Source of the DNA: Acinetobacter sp. LoGeW2-3
GTDB taxonomy: Bacteria > Pseudomonadota > Gammaproteobacteria > Pseudomonadales > Moraxellaceae
DNA length: 64,000 nucleotides
Direction of reading: 5' to 3'
Assembly (NCBI RefSeq): GCF_002688565.1
Contig: NZ_CP024011.1
Coordinates: forward strand, 1,674,001-1,738,000
Under the pieces are notes generated by a model. It was not told the origin of the DNA. It made no database searches and worked only from the letters and a program-made list of their open reading frames with translations. Below, in pieces: positions 33,423 to 42,527 of the stretch. A program made the translations under genes and the position numbers. Position 1 is the first letter of the stretch; the number at the start of each line of letters is the position of its first letter.

Positions 33423-33450
33423 TAAAAAGAGGAGCTTGATGCTCCTCTTT
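33423..33450 (-). terminator. Terminator of the fatty-acid oxidation operon
   Basis: AAAGAGGAGC-TTGAT-GCTCCTCTTT forms a perfect stem; the minus strand continues into T residues. Confidence 0.85.
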
Positions 33451-33467
33451 AGTTGGATCGGATTAGA

Positions 33468-35600
33468 TCAAAAGGTTTCAGCAGCAGCAACTTTGTTTTT
33501 AAGCAATGCTGGCGCCTTAAAGCGTTCGCCATATTTCTTTTCCAGTACATTGGTACGAGCCAGTGCCTTTGCCAGTCCATATTGATTCAGGTACTGGATG
33601 GCACCACCAGTCCACGCCGGGTAACCAATACCAAAGATTGAGCCGATATTGCCTTCCACTGTAGATTGCAGCACGCCTTCTTCCAGACAACGCACGGTAT
33701 CCAGTGCCTGCACAAACAGGAAGCGTTCAGTCATTTCCTGCTCAGACATCTCGGTATTTTTATTCCAATGACTTAAACCTGACCAGAGCTGCTTTTTGCC
33801 ACCTTCAGGGTAATCATAGAATCCGGCACCAGCGGCTTTCCCTTTACGGTTAAACTGGTGAATCATAGTCTGAATCACTTCATCGGCAGGTGAGTCCGCA
33901 CGCTCTTTAGCTTCAGCCTGAAGCGCCTTACGCGTTTCAGTGGCAACATACTCGGACAAGGTTAAGGACACTTCATCCTGAATCGCCAATGGCCCAACGG
34001 GCATACCGGCTTTCAAAGCAGCCATTTCAATACGGGCTGGATGCACACCTTCTGCCAGTAGACGTAAACCTTCCTGCACGAAAGTGCCGAACACGCGACT
34101 GGTAAAGAAGCCACGGCTATCATTCACTGAAATTGGCAGCTTGCCGATCTGCTGCACGAAATCAAATGCCTTAGCTAGAGTTTCATTAGAGGTATTTTTA
34201 CCTTTAATGATTTCTACCAGCTGCATTTTATCGACCGGACTAAAGAAATGCAGGCCGATAAATTTCTCTTGGTCTAGGCTAGCTTGAGCCAAATTGCTAA
34301 TTGGCAGGGTAGAGGTATTCGATGCCATCACGCCGTCGGCAGCCAGATACTGTTCCGCTTCCTGAGTCACTTGGGCTTTGAGTTCCTGATTTTCAAAGAC
34401 CGCTTCGATGATCAGATCACAGCCCGCCAAATCTTCTGTGCTTGCAGTGGTATGAATTAGATTTAAAATCTGATCGCGTTCCTCAGCTGTTAAGCGACCT
34501 TGCGCCACTTTTTTATCTAACAGTTTCTGGCTATAAGCTTTGCCTTTTTCACTAGCTTCGATCGATACATCTTTTAGAACGACCTGAATGCCTCTGCTAG
34601 CGGTGACATAGGCAATGCCAGCACCCATCATGCCTGCCCCCAAAATCCCAACTTTCTTGGCTTGCCATTTGGCAATATCTTTCGGGCGATGAGCACCGGA
34701 TTTAATGCTATTCATACCATGCCAGAAAGTACCAATCATGTTTTTGGACACCTGACCGGTCGCCAGATAAGTGAAATAACGCGACTCAATGCGGAGCGCG
34801 GTATCCACATCAACCTGCGCACCTTCAACCGCAGCAGATATGATGGCTTCCGGTGCTGGATAACAACCCTTAGTCTTGTCACGTAGCATAGCAGGTGCAA
34901 TTGCCAGCATTTGGGCTACCGATGGAGCAGAAGGTGAGCCACCTGGAATCTTGTAGCCTTTCTCATCATAAGGCTGCACAGATTTCGGATGTGCTTTGAC
35001 CCATGTAACTGCTTTTTCTAGCAGTTCATCAAGGGTATTAGCCGTATCATGAATCAGACCTAAGCTTTTAGCTTTGTCTACACTGAGTTGCTTACCTTCC
35101 ATCAAGAGTGGAAAGGCATTCTGTAAACCCAGCAGACGCACGATACGGACAATCCCACCACCACCCGGTAACAGACCTAAAGTCACTTCAGGCAGACCGA
35201 ATTTGCTTTTTGGGTCATTCAATGCGATACGGTGATGGGCACATAGTGCGATTTCCCAGCCTCCACCGAGTGCTGTGCCATTCAAGGCTGCAACAACTGG
35301 AATGCCACGCGTTTCGATATAGCGCAGTTGAGCTTTCATCTCTTCAATCATATTGAAGAATTCAGTAGCATGTTCTGGTGTCGCCTGAATTAGCTCATCC
35401 AGATCGCCGCCGGCGAAAAAGGTCTTTTTGGCTGAACTGAAGATAATGCCGGAAATTTCCTCATCTACTTTGAGTTTGTCGACAACTTCGCTGAGTGCAG
35501 TACGGAAATCTGCATTCATGGTGTTTGCAGACTGGTTTGGAGAGTCGAAGGTTAGAAGAATAATATTATCATCAGTTTTTTGATATTGAATTGCGCTCAT
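33468..35600 (-). CDS. Bifunctional enoyl-CoA hydratase / 3-hydroxyacyl-CoA dehydrogenase (FadB/FadJ-like)
   Basis: A 710-residue fusion of the beta-oxidation alpha-subunit type. The N-terminal crotonase domain has NGTALGGGWEIALCAHHRIA and FGLPEVTLGLLPGGGG, including the two acidic catalytic residues. The NAD domain begins GILGAGMMGAGIAYV, followed by GLHFFSPVDKMQLVEII. GGAGAG lies 6 nt before the ATG at 35600; the open frame upstream overlaps the thiolase gene and is rejected. The thiolase gene ends 10 bp upstream, so the two form one operon encoding a complete cycle enzyme pair. Confidence 0.92.
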   Translation of the reverse strand: MSAIQYQKTDDNIILLTFDSPNQSANTMNADFRTALSEVVDKLKVDEEISGIIFSSAKKTFFAGGDLDELIQATPEHATEFFNMIEEMKAQLRYIETRGIPVVAALNGTALGGGWEIALCAHHRIALNDPKSKFGLPEVTLGLLPGGGGIVRIVRLLGLQNAFPLLMEGKQLSVDKAKSLGLIHDTANTLDELLEKAVTWVKAHPKSVQPYDEKGYKIPGGSPSAPSVAQMLAIAPAMLRDKTKGCYPAPEAIISAAVEGAQVDVDTALRIESRYFTYLATGQVSKNMIGTFWHGMNSIKSGAHRPKDIAKWQAKKVGILGAGMMGAGIAYVTASRGIQVVLKDVSIEASEKGKAYSQKLLDKKVAQGRLTAEERDQILNLIHTTASTEDLAGCDLIIEAVFENQELKAQVTQEAEQYLAADGVMASNTSTLPISNLAQASLDQEKFIGLHFFSPVDKMQLVEIIKGKNTSNETLAKAFDFVQQIGKLPISVNDSRGFFTSRVFGTFVQEGLRLLAEGVHPARIEMAALKAGMPVGPLAIQDEVSLTLSEYVATETRKALQAEAKERADSPADEVIQTMIHQFNRKGKAAGAGFYDYPEGGKKQLWSGLSHWNKNTEMSEQEMTERFLFVQALDTVRCLEEGVLQSTVEGNIGSIFGIGYPAWTGGAIQYLNQYGLAKALARTNVLEKKYGERFKAPALLKNKVAAAETF

Positions 35601-35610
35601 GGTTCTCTCC

Positions 35611-36816
35611 TTAAACCAGTTCAATAATTGTAGCGATGCCCATACCGCCACCGACACATAATGTTGCCAGACCTCGTTTTTTGCCCTGGCGTTCCAATTC
35701 ATCCAGCAAAGTACCGAGAATCATGGCTCCAGTCGCACCGAGTGGATGGCCCATAGCAATGGCACCACCATTTACATTGACTTTAGCAGGATCGACCTTT
35801 AGTTCATTGATAAAGCGCATCACCACAGCAGCGAAAGCTTCATTGACTTCAAACAGGTCAATATCATCAATGGTGAGTCCAGCTTTGGCCAAGGCTTTAC
35901 GGGCTGCAGGGGCAGGGCCGGTGAGCATAATAGTTGGATCAGCACCGACCAGTGCAGTCGCTAATACTTTGGCACGCGGTTTCAGATTCTGTTCTTTGAC
36001 CGCTTGTTCTGAAGCCAGCAGGACTAGTGCAGCACCATCGACAATGCCGGATGAGTTGCCTGCATGATGCACATGATTCACGGAACCGATTTCGGGATAT
36101 TTCTGTAGAGCAATCGCATCAAAACCCATTTGTCCCATAGTGGCAAAACTTGGATTCAGCTTGCTTAGTGTTTCCACCGTCGTATTTGGTTTGATGAATT
36201 CATCCTGATCCAGAATCACCACACCGGCTTTATCTTTTACCGGAATAATGGATTTATCGAAATGACCATTGGCTTGAGCCGCCGCCGCTTTTTTCTGGGA
36301 CTGTTCGGCAAAGGTATCCACATCAGCACGGCTATACCCATCAATGGTTGCGATCAGGTCCGCACCAATGCCTTGCGGAATAAAGTCACAGGCCATATTG
36401 GTTTCCGGATCGAGCGCCCAGGGACCACCATCTGAACCCATCGGTACACGGGACATGGATTCTACGCCACCGGCAACCACCAGATCCTCCCAACCGGAAC
36501 GAACTTTTTGCGCTGCCATATTCACCGCTTCCAGACCGGAAGCACAGAAACGGTTGATCTGTACACCAGCCACATCATTGTCCCAGCCGGCGGCAATTGC
36601 TGCTGTTTTGGCAATATCAGCACCTTGATCACCAATGGGGGTCACGCAGCCCAAGACTATATCATCGACTTTTGATGTATCTAATGAATGACGTTCTTGC
36701 AATTCATTGAGCAGGGTAGTGAGTAACGTGATCGGTTTGACTTCATATAAGGATCCATCCTTTTTTCCCTTGCCGCGCGGCGTGCGAATGGCATCGATGA
36801 TATAGGCCTCGCTCAT
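35611..36816 (-). CDS. Acetyl-CoA C-acyltransferase (thiolase, FadA/FadI-like)
   Basis: A 401-residue thiolase. The nucleophilic Cys is in [12 protein letters not shown], and the other active-site residues are in [16 protein letters not shown] and CVGGGMG near the C-terminus. It would cleave 3-ketoacyl-CoA as the partner of the downstream multifunctional enzyme, with which it is tightly linked. An upstream AraC-type regulator gene points the same way but is separated by a terminator. Confidence 0.92.
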   Translation of the reverse strand: MSEAYIIDAIRTPRGKGKKDGSLYEVKPITLLTTLLNELQERHSLDTSKVDDIVLGCVTPIGDQGADIAKTAAIAAGWDNDVAGVQINRFCASGLEAVNMAAQKVRSGWEDLVVAGGVESMSRVPMGSDGGPWALDPETNMACDFIPQGIGADLIATIDGYSRADVDTFAEQSQKKAAAAQANGHFDKSIIPVKDKAGVVILDQDEFIKPNTTVETLSKLNPSFATMGQMGFDAIALQKYPEIGSVNHVHHAGNSSGIVDGAALVLLASEQAVKEQNLKPRAKVLATALVGADPTIMLTGPAPAARKALAKAGLTIDDIDLFEVNEAFAAVVMRFINELKVDPAKVNVNGGAIAMGHPLGATGAMILGTLLDELERQGKKRGLATLCVGGGMGIATIIELV

Positions 36817-36948
36817 ACAATTTCCCTTTTTTTGAATGAATAAGATTTGTTCTAATAATTTTGAGTGTAATGATTCTTTAGCTCAGCGCAATGACGAGAA
36901 CGGACCAGGTCATTTGAGCAATCTGGTCAATCTAGATAACAGGCAGAT

Positions 36949-36978
36949 AAAAAAACGCCCAAGTCTGGAGCTTGGGCG
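36949..36978 (-). terminator. Terminator after the AraC-type regulator gene
   Basis: CGCCCAAG-N7-CTTGGGCG, with a T-run on the minus strand. Confidence 0.75.
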
Positions 36979-37028
36979 ATAACTGAGATTAGCACGAAGG
37001 CCAATACTAAATATGAAGAGGATGTGAC

Positions 37029-38039
37029 TTAATGGTAACCATGCAGCTGGCGGTATAAACCTGGCGTTACCCCGGTCCATTTTTTGAAGGCACGGTGGAA
37101 AGTACTGGTTTCACTAAAACCGACTTGTTGCGCAACATCTTCCAAAGTCAGAGCTGGATTCAACAATAGGTGAATTGCAGCATCTCGGCGCAAGGCATCT
37201 TTCACACCTTGATAGCTCTTGCCTTCCGCAGCCAGACGACGACGTAAAGTTTGTGGAGATAGATATAGCATTGATGCCACATCATTCAATGTTGGCATTT
37301 CTTCACCAATCTGACTCTTTAATACATCACGAATACGTGAAGTCAGGGAGTTGGTGTTTTTGAATTTCACCAATAACTGTGCAGGTGCCGCTTTCAGGAA
37401 TTCTTCTAGGGTTTCTTCATTCTGACGGATTGGTAGATCCAGATAATCCGCTGCAAAAGTAATCTCAGTACGTGGTGCGTCAAATTGCATGACTGGTGCA
37501 AAGAATAGTGCATCATATTCATCAGCATGATTCGGACGTGGATAGCTAAAATGCACACGCTCCAATGGAAGACGACGTTCAATCAACCAAGACGCCAGAC
37601 CATGCCAGATCATCAGCATACTTTCAGTGATGAAATGATCTGGATCCATTTCTTTGGGAATTTGAGGAACTAAACGGGCTTCATGTTTGTCACGTTCCAG
37701 TGTCACAGCCCAGTCATCACCAAACAGCTTGTAGAACTGAGAAGAAAGTTCCAGCGCATCGCCTAAAGTTTTAGCGTGAATGATCAACTGACACATGATG
37801 GCAAATGTACCAAGACGGCGCGGCTGTTTGTCAAAGCCAACGTGTTCGTCCTGTGTCACCATCCACAGCATTTTGATAAAGCGGGTATATTGTTCTGGCG
37901 AGATACGGGCCTTAGGCTGATGCAGAAGTTCAGCTTCAATACCCACATGAGACAATAACGTATCGACATCCATACCGAGACGCTTTACGCCGGAGAGTGC
38001 AGCGTTAACGAAATGGATACTGATCGTATCGCGACTCAT
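37029..38039 (-). CDS. AraC family transcriptional regulator
   Basis: A 336-residue regulator with an N-terminal ligand-binding domain of the OruR/ArgR-like AraC class and a C-terminal two-HTH domain: MPTLNDVASMLYLSPQTLRRRL, then LTLEDVAQQVGFSETSTFHRAFKKWTGVTP. I chose the ATG at 38039 because AAGGA lies 7 nt upstream; the open frame begins ten residues earlier. It is divergent from the CoA-transferase gene and adjacent to the beta-oxidation operon, which makes both plausible targets. Confidence 0.9.
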   Translation of the reverse strand: MSRDTISIHFVNAALSGVKRLGMDVDTLLSHVGIEAELLHQPKARISPEQYTRFIKMLWMVTQDEHVGFDKQPRRLGTFAIMCQLIIHAKTLGDALELSSQFYKLFGDDWAVTLERDKHEARLVPQIPKEMDPDHFITESMLMIWHGLASWLIERRLPLERVHFSYPRPNHADEYDALFFAPVMQFDAPRTEITFAADYLDLPIRQNEETLEEFLKAAPAQLLVKFKNTNSLTSRIRDVLKSQIGEEMPTLNDVASMLYLSPQTLRRRLAAEGKSYQGVKDALRRDAAIHLLLNPALTLEDVAQQVGFSETSTFHRAFKKWTGVTPGLYRQLHGYH

Positions 38040-38104
38040 GTTTAATCCTTCAGTCTCTTTGATGTTCACTAATGCTTGACCTAATTGACAACAAATAATA
38101 AATC

Positions 38105-38158
38105 AATGGCAATTTACAAAATCTGATTTGCCATTTGTTACATATTAAATTGCCGAAA
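38105..38158. promoter_or_regulatory. Operator-like repeats between the AraC regulator and CoA-transferase genes
   Basis: AATGGCAA (38105-38112) and TTGCCATT (38128-38135) are perfect inverted 8-mers. A further TTGCCGAA begins near 38150, repeating TTGCC in direct orientation about two helical turns on, the arrangement AraC-family proteins often bind. Confidence 0.45.
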
Positions 38159-38186
38159 TGATGAAGGTAAATGGCTGAACATGACA

Positions 38187-38215
38187 TTGTTTTTGTGTGT
38201 TTATGTATCTAATAT
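38187..38215 (+). promoter_or_regulatory. Candidate promoter of the CaiB/BaiF CoA-transferase gene
   Basis: TTGTTT (38187-38192) and TAATAT (38210-38215) with a 17-bp spacer, 36 bp before the start codon and just downstream of the operator-like repeats. Confidence 0.5.
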
Positions 38216-38251
38216 GCATAAAAAATCAACATAAATAGAGTAATTATTCTA

Positions 38252-39373
38252 ATGTCCTATGCACTAAAAGGATTGAAAGTCCTAGATTTTTCTACACTTT
38301 TACCTGGTCCCTTTGCCACCATGTACTTGGCAGATCTTGGTGCTGAAGTTGTGCATATTGAATCACCGACACGACCTGACTTGTTGCGATTAGTGCCACC
38401 GTACGCACATGGACAAGCAACTGCACACAATTATTTGAATCGTAACAAACAATCTATCACGCTAGATCTAAAAAATCGTGACTGTATCGAACAGATCAAA
38501 AACAGGATTTCAGATTATGACATTGTAGTTGAGCAGTTCCGTCCCGGCGTCATGCAACGCTTGGGATTAGATTACGCCACATTGGCTGAAATCAATCCGC
38601 GACTCATCTATTGTTCAATTACTGGTTATGGCCAAACTGGATCCTATAAGGATAAGGCTGGGCATGATATTAATTATTTAGCTTTATCTGGAATTGCAGG
38701 ACATAGCGGCCGGGTTCAGGGTGGTCCGCCGGCCTTAGGGATTCAGGTAGCTGATGTTGCTGGCGGCTCTATGCATGCAATCATTGCGATCCTGGCGGCA
38801 GTAATTGAACGTCAGCGCAGCGGCATGGGGCAGTATATTGATATTTCCATGACCGATTGTGCGGTGGCCTTAAATAATATGGCTGCGGCAGCAAGTCTGG
38901 CGGCAGGTGTGCATGCTAAACCAGAATTAGGTCATCTCAATGGCGGCACTTTTTATGACTATTATCAAACCCAAGATAGACGTTACCTTTCCATTGGTAG
39001 TTTAGAGCCACAATTTATGCAAGGGCTGGCACAGGCATTAGAGCTACCGATCTTATTAGAAAAAGGTGCATCCTTAGATGCTCAAGACCGAGCAGAGGTT
39101 AAAGCTGCGATTCAACAGAAAATTCTCAAGAAACCTTTGGCAGAGTGGCAGTCAGTATTTTCAACACTGGATGTTTGTGTTGAACCTGTATTAACACTGA
39201 ATGAAGCTTTAAATTCCCAACTGGCCAAAGAACGCAGTTGGGTGGTGCAGGTTCCAGTCAAAGCAGGAGAACAGGAAGCCGAGCCACAACTCGCTTGTCC
39301 AATCAAGTTTTCCCGCTCCAGCTCACGCTATGATTTTATTGGGCAAGCACTGGGTGAATCTGAACAGTGGTAA
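38252..39373 (+). CDS. CaiB/BaiF family CoA-transferase or racemase
   Basis: A 373-residue family III protein: LKVLDFSTLLPGPFATMYLADLGAEVVHIE at the N-terminus (seen as LPGPFATMYLADLGAEV), NRNKQSITLDLK, and GHDINYLALSG with the catalytic Asp. Relatives include formyl-CoA transferases and alpha-methylacyl-CoA racemase. The racemase is plausible given the beta-oxidation genes nearby, because branched acyl-CoAs need it, but sequence alone does not decide. Confidence 0.85.
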   Translation: MSYALKGLKVLDFSTLLPGPFATMYLADLGAEVVHIESPTRPDLLRLVPPYAHGQATAHNYLNRNKQSITLDLKNRDCIEQIKNRISDYDIVVEQFRPGVMQRLGLDYATLAEINPRLIYCSITGYGQTGSYKDKAGHDINYLALSGIAGHSGRVQGGPPALGIQVADVAGGSMHAIIAILAAVIERQRSGMGQYIDISMTDCAVALNNMAAAASLAAGVHAKPELGHLNGGTFYDYYQTQDRRYLSIGSLEPQFMQGLAQALELPILLEKGASLDAQDRAEVKAAIQQKILKKPLAEWQSVFSTLDVCVEPVLTLNEALNSQLAKERSWVVQVPVKAGEQEAEPQLACPIKFSRSSSRYDFIGQALGESEQW

Positions 39374-39526
39374 GGTTTCATCTTTTAATGTGATTATTTA
39401 TAAATCAGTAAGGGCACGATGCTTTTATATGAAATTAATTGCTAAAGATCTAAAAAATAAATCATTATTGGTTGAAAAGTGGTTTTGTCCGGCAAATCCT
39501 TTATATCACTGAATTTCTGGTAGGCT

Positions 39527-39574
39527 TATCAATAAAATCGCTATGAAATATGTATAAAAAGCATTTTATTGATA
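39527..39574. promoter_or_regulatory. Perfect 12-bp inverted repeat upstream of cysI
   Basis: TATCAATAAAAT (39527-39538) and ATTTTATTGATA (39563-39574) are exact inverted copies separated by 24 bp. They end 28 bp before the candidate -10 box TATAAT (39603-39608), consistent with an activator or repressor site. Confidence 0.5.
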
Positions 39575-39629
39575 GATTTAATCTCGTTATCCTTGCCGTC
39601 GATATAATAGAAACTACTAGCTGTACGCC

Positions 39630-41273
39630 ATGTATTTATATACTGATTTCGATCAGCAACTGATTAATGAACGTGTTGCACAGTTCCGTGACCAAACGGA
39701 ACGTTATTTAGCGGGCAAATTGACGGAAGATGAATACCGTCCGCTCCGCCTTCAAAATGGTCTATATGTACAACGTTACGCACCAATGCTGCGTATTGCG
39801 GTGCCTTATGGCCTAATGAATTCTAAACAACTTCGTAAAGTGGCGGAGTTGGCAAAAGAATATGACCGTGGCTATGCACACGTTTCAACTCGTCAGAATA
39901 TCCAGTTCAACTGGCCTGCACTGGAAAATGTGCCGGACATGCTGCAAGAACTGGCATCAGTACAAATGCATGCGATCCAGACTTCTGGTAACTGTATCCG
40001 TAATACGACGACTGATCAGTATGCGGGTGTGGTTGCAGGCGAGATTGCAGATCCACGTCCAACATGTGAATTAATCCGTCAATGGTCTACTTTCCACCCA
40101 GAATTTGCTTTCTTGCCACGTAAGTTCAAGATCGCTGTTTCTGCGCTTGAAGAAATCGATCGTGCGGCAACTTCATTCCACGATATCGGTGTATATATCG
40201 TTAAAAATGAAGCTGGCGAGATGGGCTACAAAATCAAAGTTGGTGGTGGTTTAGGTCGTACCCCGATTATTGGTAGCTTTATCCGTGACTTCCTGCCACG
40301 TGAAGACCTGATTGCGTACCTAGAAGCTGTGCTTCGTGTCTACAACTTGCATGGTCGTCGTGACAACAAATATAAAGCACGTATCAAAATTCTTGTAAAA
40401 GCGCTTACTCCTGAAGTATTTGCTGAGAAAGTTGAAGCTGAATTTGCACATACAGTTAAAACATTGAAAATCGATGCTAAAACTTTGGCGAAAATGGATG
40501 AAAACTTCACACCATTTAATTACCAAGATTATGCAGATGAAGATTTCTCTGAACAATTCGCTGCGCATCCGAAATTCAAGCAATGGTTCAATATCAATAC
40601 CAATGCACATAAAGTGAAAGGCTACCGTATTGTTACGATTTCTCTTAAACGTGCAGGTGTTGCGCCAGGTGACGTAACCACTGAAGAAATGAACCTGATT
40701 GCAGATCTTGCAGACAAGTACACTTTCGGTGAATTACGTACCACGCATGAGCAGAACATTGCCCTTGTTGATGTACCACAAAAAGATCTATTCGAATTGT
40801 GGACTATCCTTGAACAAAACAACCTGGCACGTGCGCATATTGGTTTCTTGACTGACATCATCTGCTGCCCAGGCGGTGATTTCTGTTCGTTGGCGAATGC
40901 GAAATCAATTCCGATTTCTGAAGCGATTTCACGCCGTTTTGATGACCTGGATACCATTTATAACCTTGGCAAAATTGACCTGAATATTTCAGGCTGTATG
41001 AATGCTTGTGGTCACCACCACGTAGGTAATATCGGTATCTTGGGTGTAGATAAGAAAGGTGCTGAGTTCTACCAAATCACTTTAGGTGGTAATGCGGATC
41101 ACGATGCATCAATTGGTGACATCCTTGGGCCATCATTTGCTGCTGAAGTCGTGCCAGACATTATCGAAGAAATTCTGAATACTTACCTTGACCTGCGTCA
41201 GGAAGGTGAAGAGTTTATCGATACCTATCGCCGTGTTGGCATTCAACCATTCAAGGAGCGTGCATATGCTTAA
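39630..41273 (+). CDS. cysI: Nitrite/sulfite reductase hemoprotein (assimilatory sulfite reductase)
   Basis: A 547-residue siroheme/4Fe-4S reductase. The cluster ligands are visible as Cys413-x5-Cys419 in CCPGGDFC and Cys456-x3-Cys460 in GCMNACGHHH; siroheme-contact residues occur in HVSTRQNIQF and GNCIRN. It reduces sulfite to sulfide for cysteine synthesis. Many Acinetobacter and Pseudomonas pair this protein with a DUF934 partner, as here (8-bp overlap). Nitrite reduction is less likely because no nitrate assimilation genes are near. Confidence 0.9.
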   Translation: MYLYTDFDQQLINERVAQFRDQTERYLAGKLTEDEYRPLRLQNGLYVQRYAPMLRIAVPYGLMNSKQLRKVAELAKEYDRGYAHVSTRQNIQFNWPALENVPDMLQELASVQMHAIQTSGNCIRNTTTDQYAGVVAGEIADPRPTCELIRQWSTFHPEFAFLPRKFKIAVSALEEIDRAATSFHDIGVYIVKNEAGEMGYKIKVGGGLGRTPIIGSFIRDFLPREDLIAYLEAVLRVYNLHGRRDNKYKARIKILVKALTPEVFAEKVEAEFAHTVKTLKIDAKTLAKMDENFTPFNYQDYADEDFSEQFAAHPKFKQWFNINTNAHKVKGYRIVTISLKRAGVAPGDVTTEEMNLIADLADKYTFGELRTTHEQNIALVDVPQKDLFELWTILEQNNLARAHIGFLTDIICCPGGDFCSLANAKSIPISEAISRRFDDLDTIYNLGKIDLNISGCMNACGHHHVGNIGILGVDKKGAEFYQITLGGNADHDASIGDILGPSFAAEVVPDIIEEILNTYLDLRQEGEEFIDTYRRVGIQPFKERAYA

Positions 41274-41751
41274 TACCGCACTACAAGTGCTCTCTAAAGA
41301 TGGCACGATTGCAGACAATACTTACCAGTTAATTGGTGAAGATGGCGTATTGCCACAAGGTGATGTGGTTTTAACTGTTGAGCAGTTAGACCAAATTGCC
41401 CATGTTTCAGGTAAAAAAGCATTGTACTTAACGATAGATGCTTCACCTGAAACCAATGAATTTCCGCTTGATCAATTAGATGCAATCTTCATTGAATTTG
41501 CAGGCTTTAACGACGGTCGTGGCTATTCATTCGCTGCATTGCTTCGTCGTCAAGGTTTCCAAGGCGAACTTCGTGCAACAGGTGATGTGTTCAAAGATGT
41601 GTTGAACTACATGAAGCGTTCTGGTTTTGATAGTTTCGTGATTAAAGAAGGTAAAGATATTCAGGAAGCGGCTGCTGGTTTGAATGACTTTACCAATCCG
41701 TACCAGGCATCAACAGCTGTACCAAAACCGAACTATCAAACTGGGGCTTAA
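41266..41751 (+). CDS. DUF934 domain protein, sulfite reductase partner
   Basis: A 161-residue protein. The block IEFAGFNDGRGYSFAALLRRQ followed by GELRATGDVFKDVLNYMKRSGFD is the DUF934 signature. Members sit next to cysI/cysH in gammaproteobacteria and are thought to assist sulfate reduction; the biochemistry is unknown. AAGGAG lies 9 nt before the ATG at 41266, which falls inside the end of cysI. Confidence 0.9.
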   Translation: MLNTALQVLSKDGTIADNTYQLIGEDGVLPQGDVVLTVEQLDQIAHVSGKKALYLTIDASPETNEFPLDQLDAIFIEFAGFNDGRGYSFAALLRRQGFQGELRATGDVFKDVLNYMKRSGFDSFVIKEGKDIQEAAAGLNDFTNPYQASTAVPKPNYQTGA

Positions 41752-41764
41752 TTCTCCTTCAGTT

Positions 41765-41790
41765 AAAAAGCCTCCGAATGGAGGCTTTTT
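41765..41790. terminator. Terminator after the cysI-DUF934 operon
   Basis: AAAAAGCCTCC-GAAT-GGAGGCTTTTT, perfect stem, T-rich on both strands, between convergent genes. Confidence 0.9.
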
Positions 41791-41794
41791 ATTT

Positions 41795-42256
41795 CTAGAG
41801 ATTTGGGCTACGTTCTTCTAATAAACAGTTAATCATCCATTGCACACCGAACTGATCAGTAAAGGTGCCGTAGAGTGCACCCCAAAAGGTTTTTTCCAAA
41901 GGCATTTCGATTTGCCCTTTGGCAGATAAAGCTTCAAACAATCGTTGCGCCTCAGTCTGTTCGCTGGCACTTAAAATAATCGCAATATAATGATTGGTGC
42001 CTTTGGTAAATGTAGGGGAGTTGGGGCTACATAGCTTGTCATTAATATCAGAACCCATTAATTCCGTATATTCATTGATGGGAAGTGAAATATGTAAAAT
42101 CTGGCTTCTGTCAGTATCTGACAGGTCAATACCTTCCTGTCCCGGCATATCACCATAACGGCTCAAATTGGAAAATTCACCACCAAATACTGAGCGATAA
42201 AAAGTAAAAGCAGCTTCAGCTTCACCTTGGAAATTGAGATAGTGATTGAATCGCAT
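41795..42256 (-). CDS. VOC superfamily protein (PhnB-like)
   Basis: A 153-residue protein with the PhnB/glyoxalase-like paired beta-alpha-beta fold: NFQGEAEAAFTFYRSVFGGEF at the N-terminus and FWGALYGTFTDQFGVQWMINC at the C-terminus. Most such proteins have no known substrate. It is a single-gene unit. Confidence 0.85.
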   Translation of the reverse strand: MRFNHYLNFQGEAEAAFTFYRSVFGGEFSNLSRYGDMPGQEGIDLSDTDRSQILHISLPINEYTELMGSDINDKLCSPNSPTFTKGTNHYIAIILSASEQTEAQRLFEALSAKGQIEMPLEKTFWGALYGTFTDQFGVQWMINCLLEERSPNL

Positions 42257-42480
42257 GCTATGTTCCTTTTCTTGTTTTGATGCTCTCTAATCTACTCCTT
42301 GAAGCGTGTCTGATTGATAAAGAAGCTTTGTGAAAATGTAAGCAGGGAAGTTTTGCTATTCATAGGCCAATCAGAACAAAAATAAATTCCACTTTAAAGT
42401 CCTGTTTTAAATAATTGTTCAAGTAAAGCTGAACCATCATTATTAAAGACATTTATCCAAAATAAATCTTGGACCAATAA

Positions 42481-42505
42481 AAAAGAGGGCTTTAAAAGCC
42501 CTCTT
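42481..42505 (-). terminator. Terminator after the acetyl-CoA acetyltransferase gene
   Basis: AAGAGGGCTTT and AAAGCCCTCTT form a near-perfect 11-bp stem; the minus strand ends in T residues. Confidence 0.8.
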
Positions 42506-42527
42506 CGTATTTTCACTATATGGAAAA

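Noticed and set aside
35601..35702. N-terminal extension of the FadB/FadJ-like frame
   Set aside because: It overlaps the thiolase coding end, lacks conserved residues, and a good ribosome binding site precedes the ATG at 35600.
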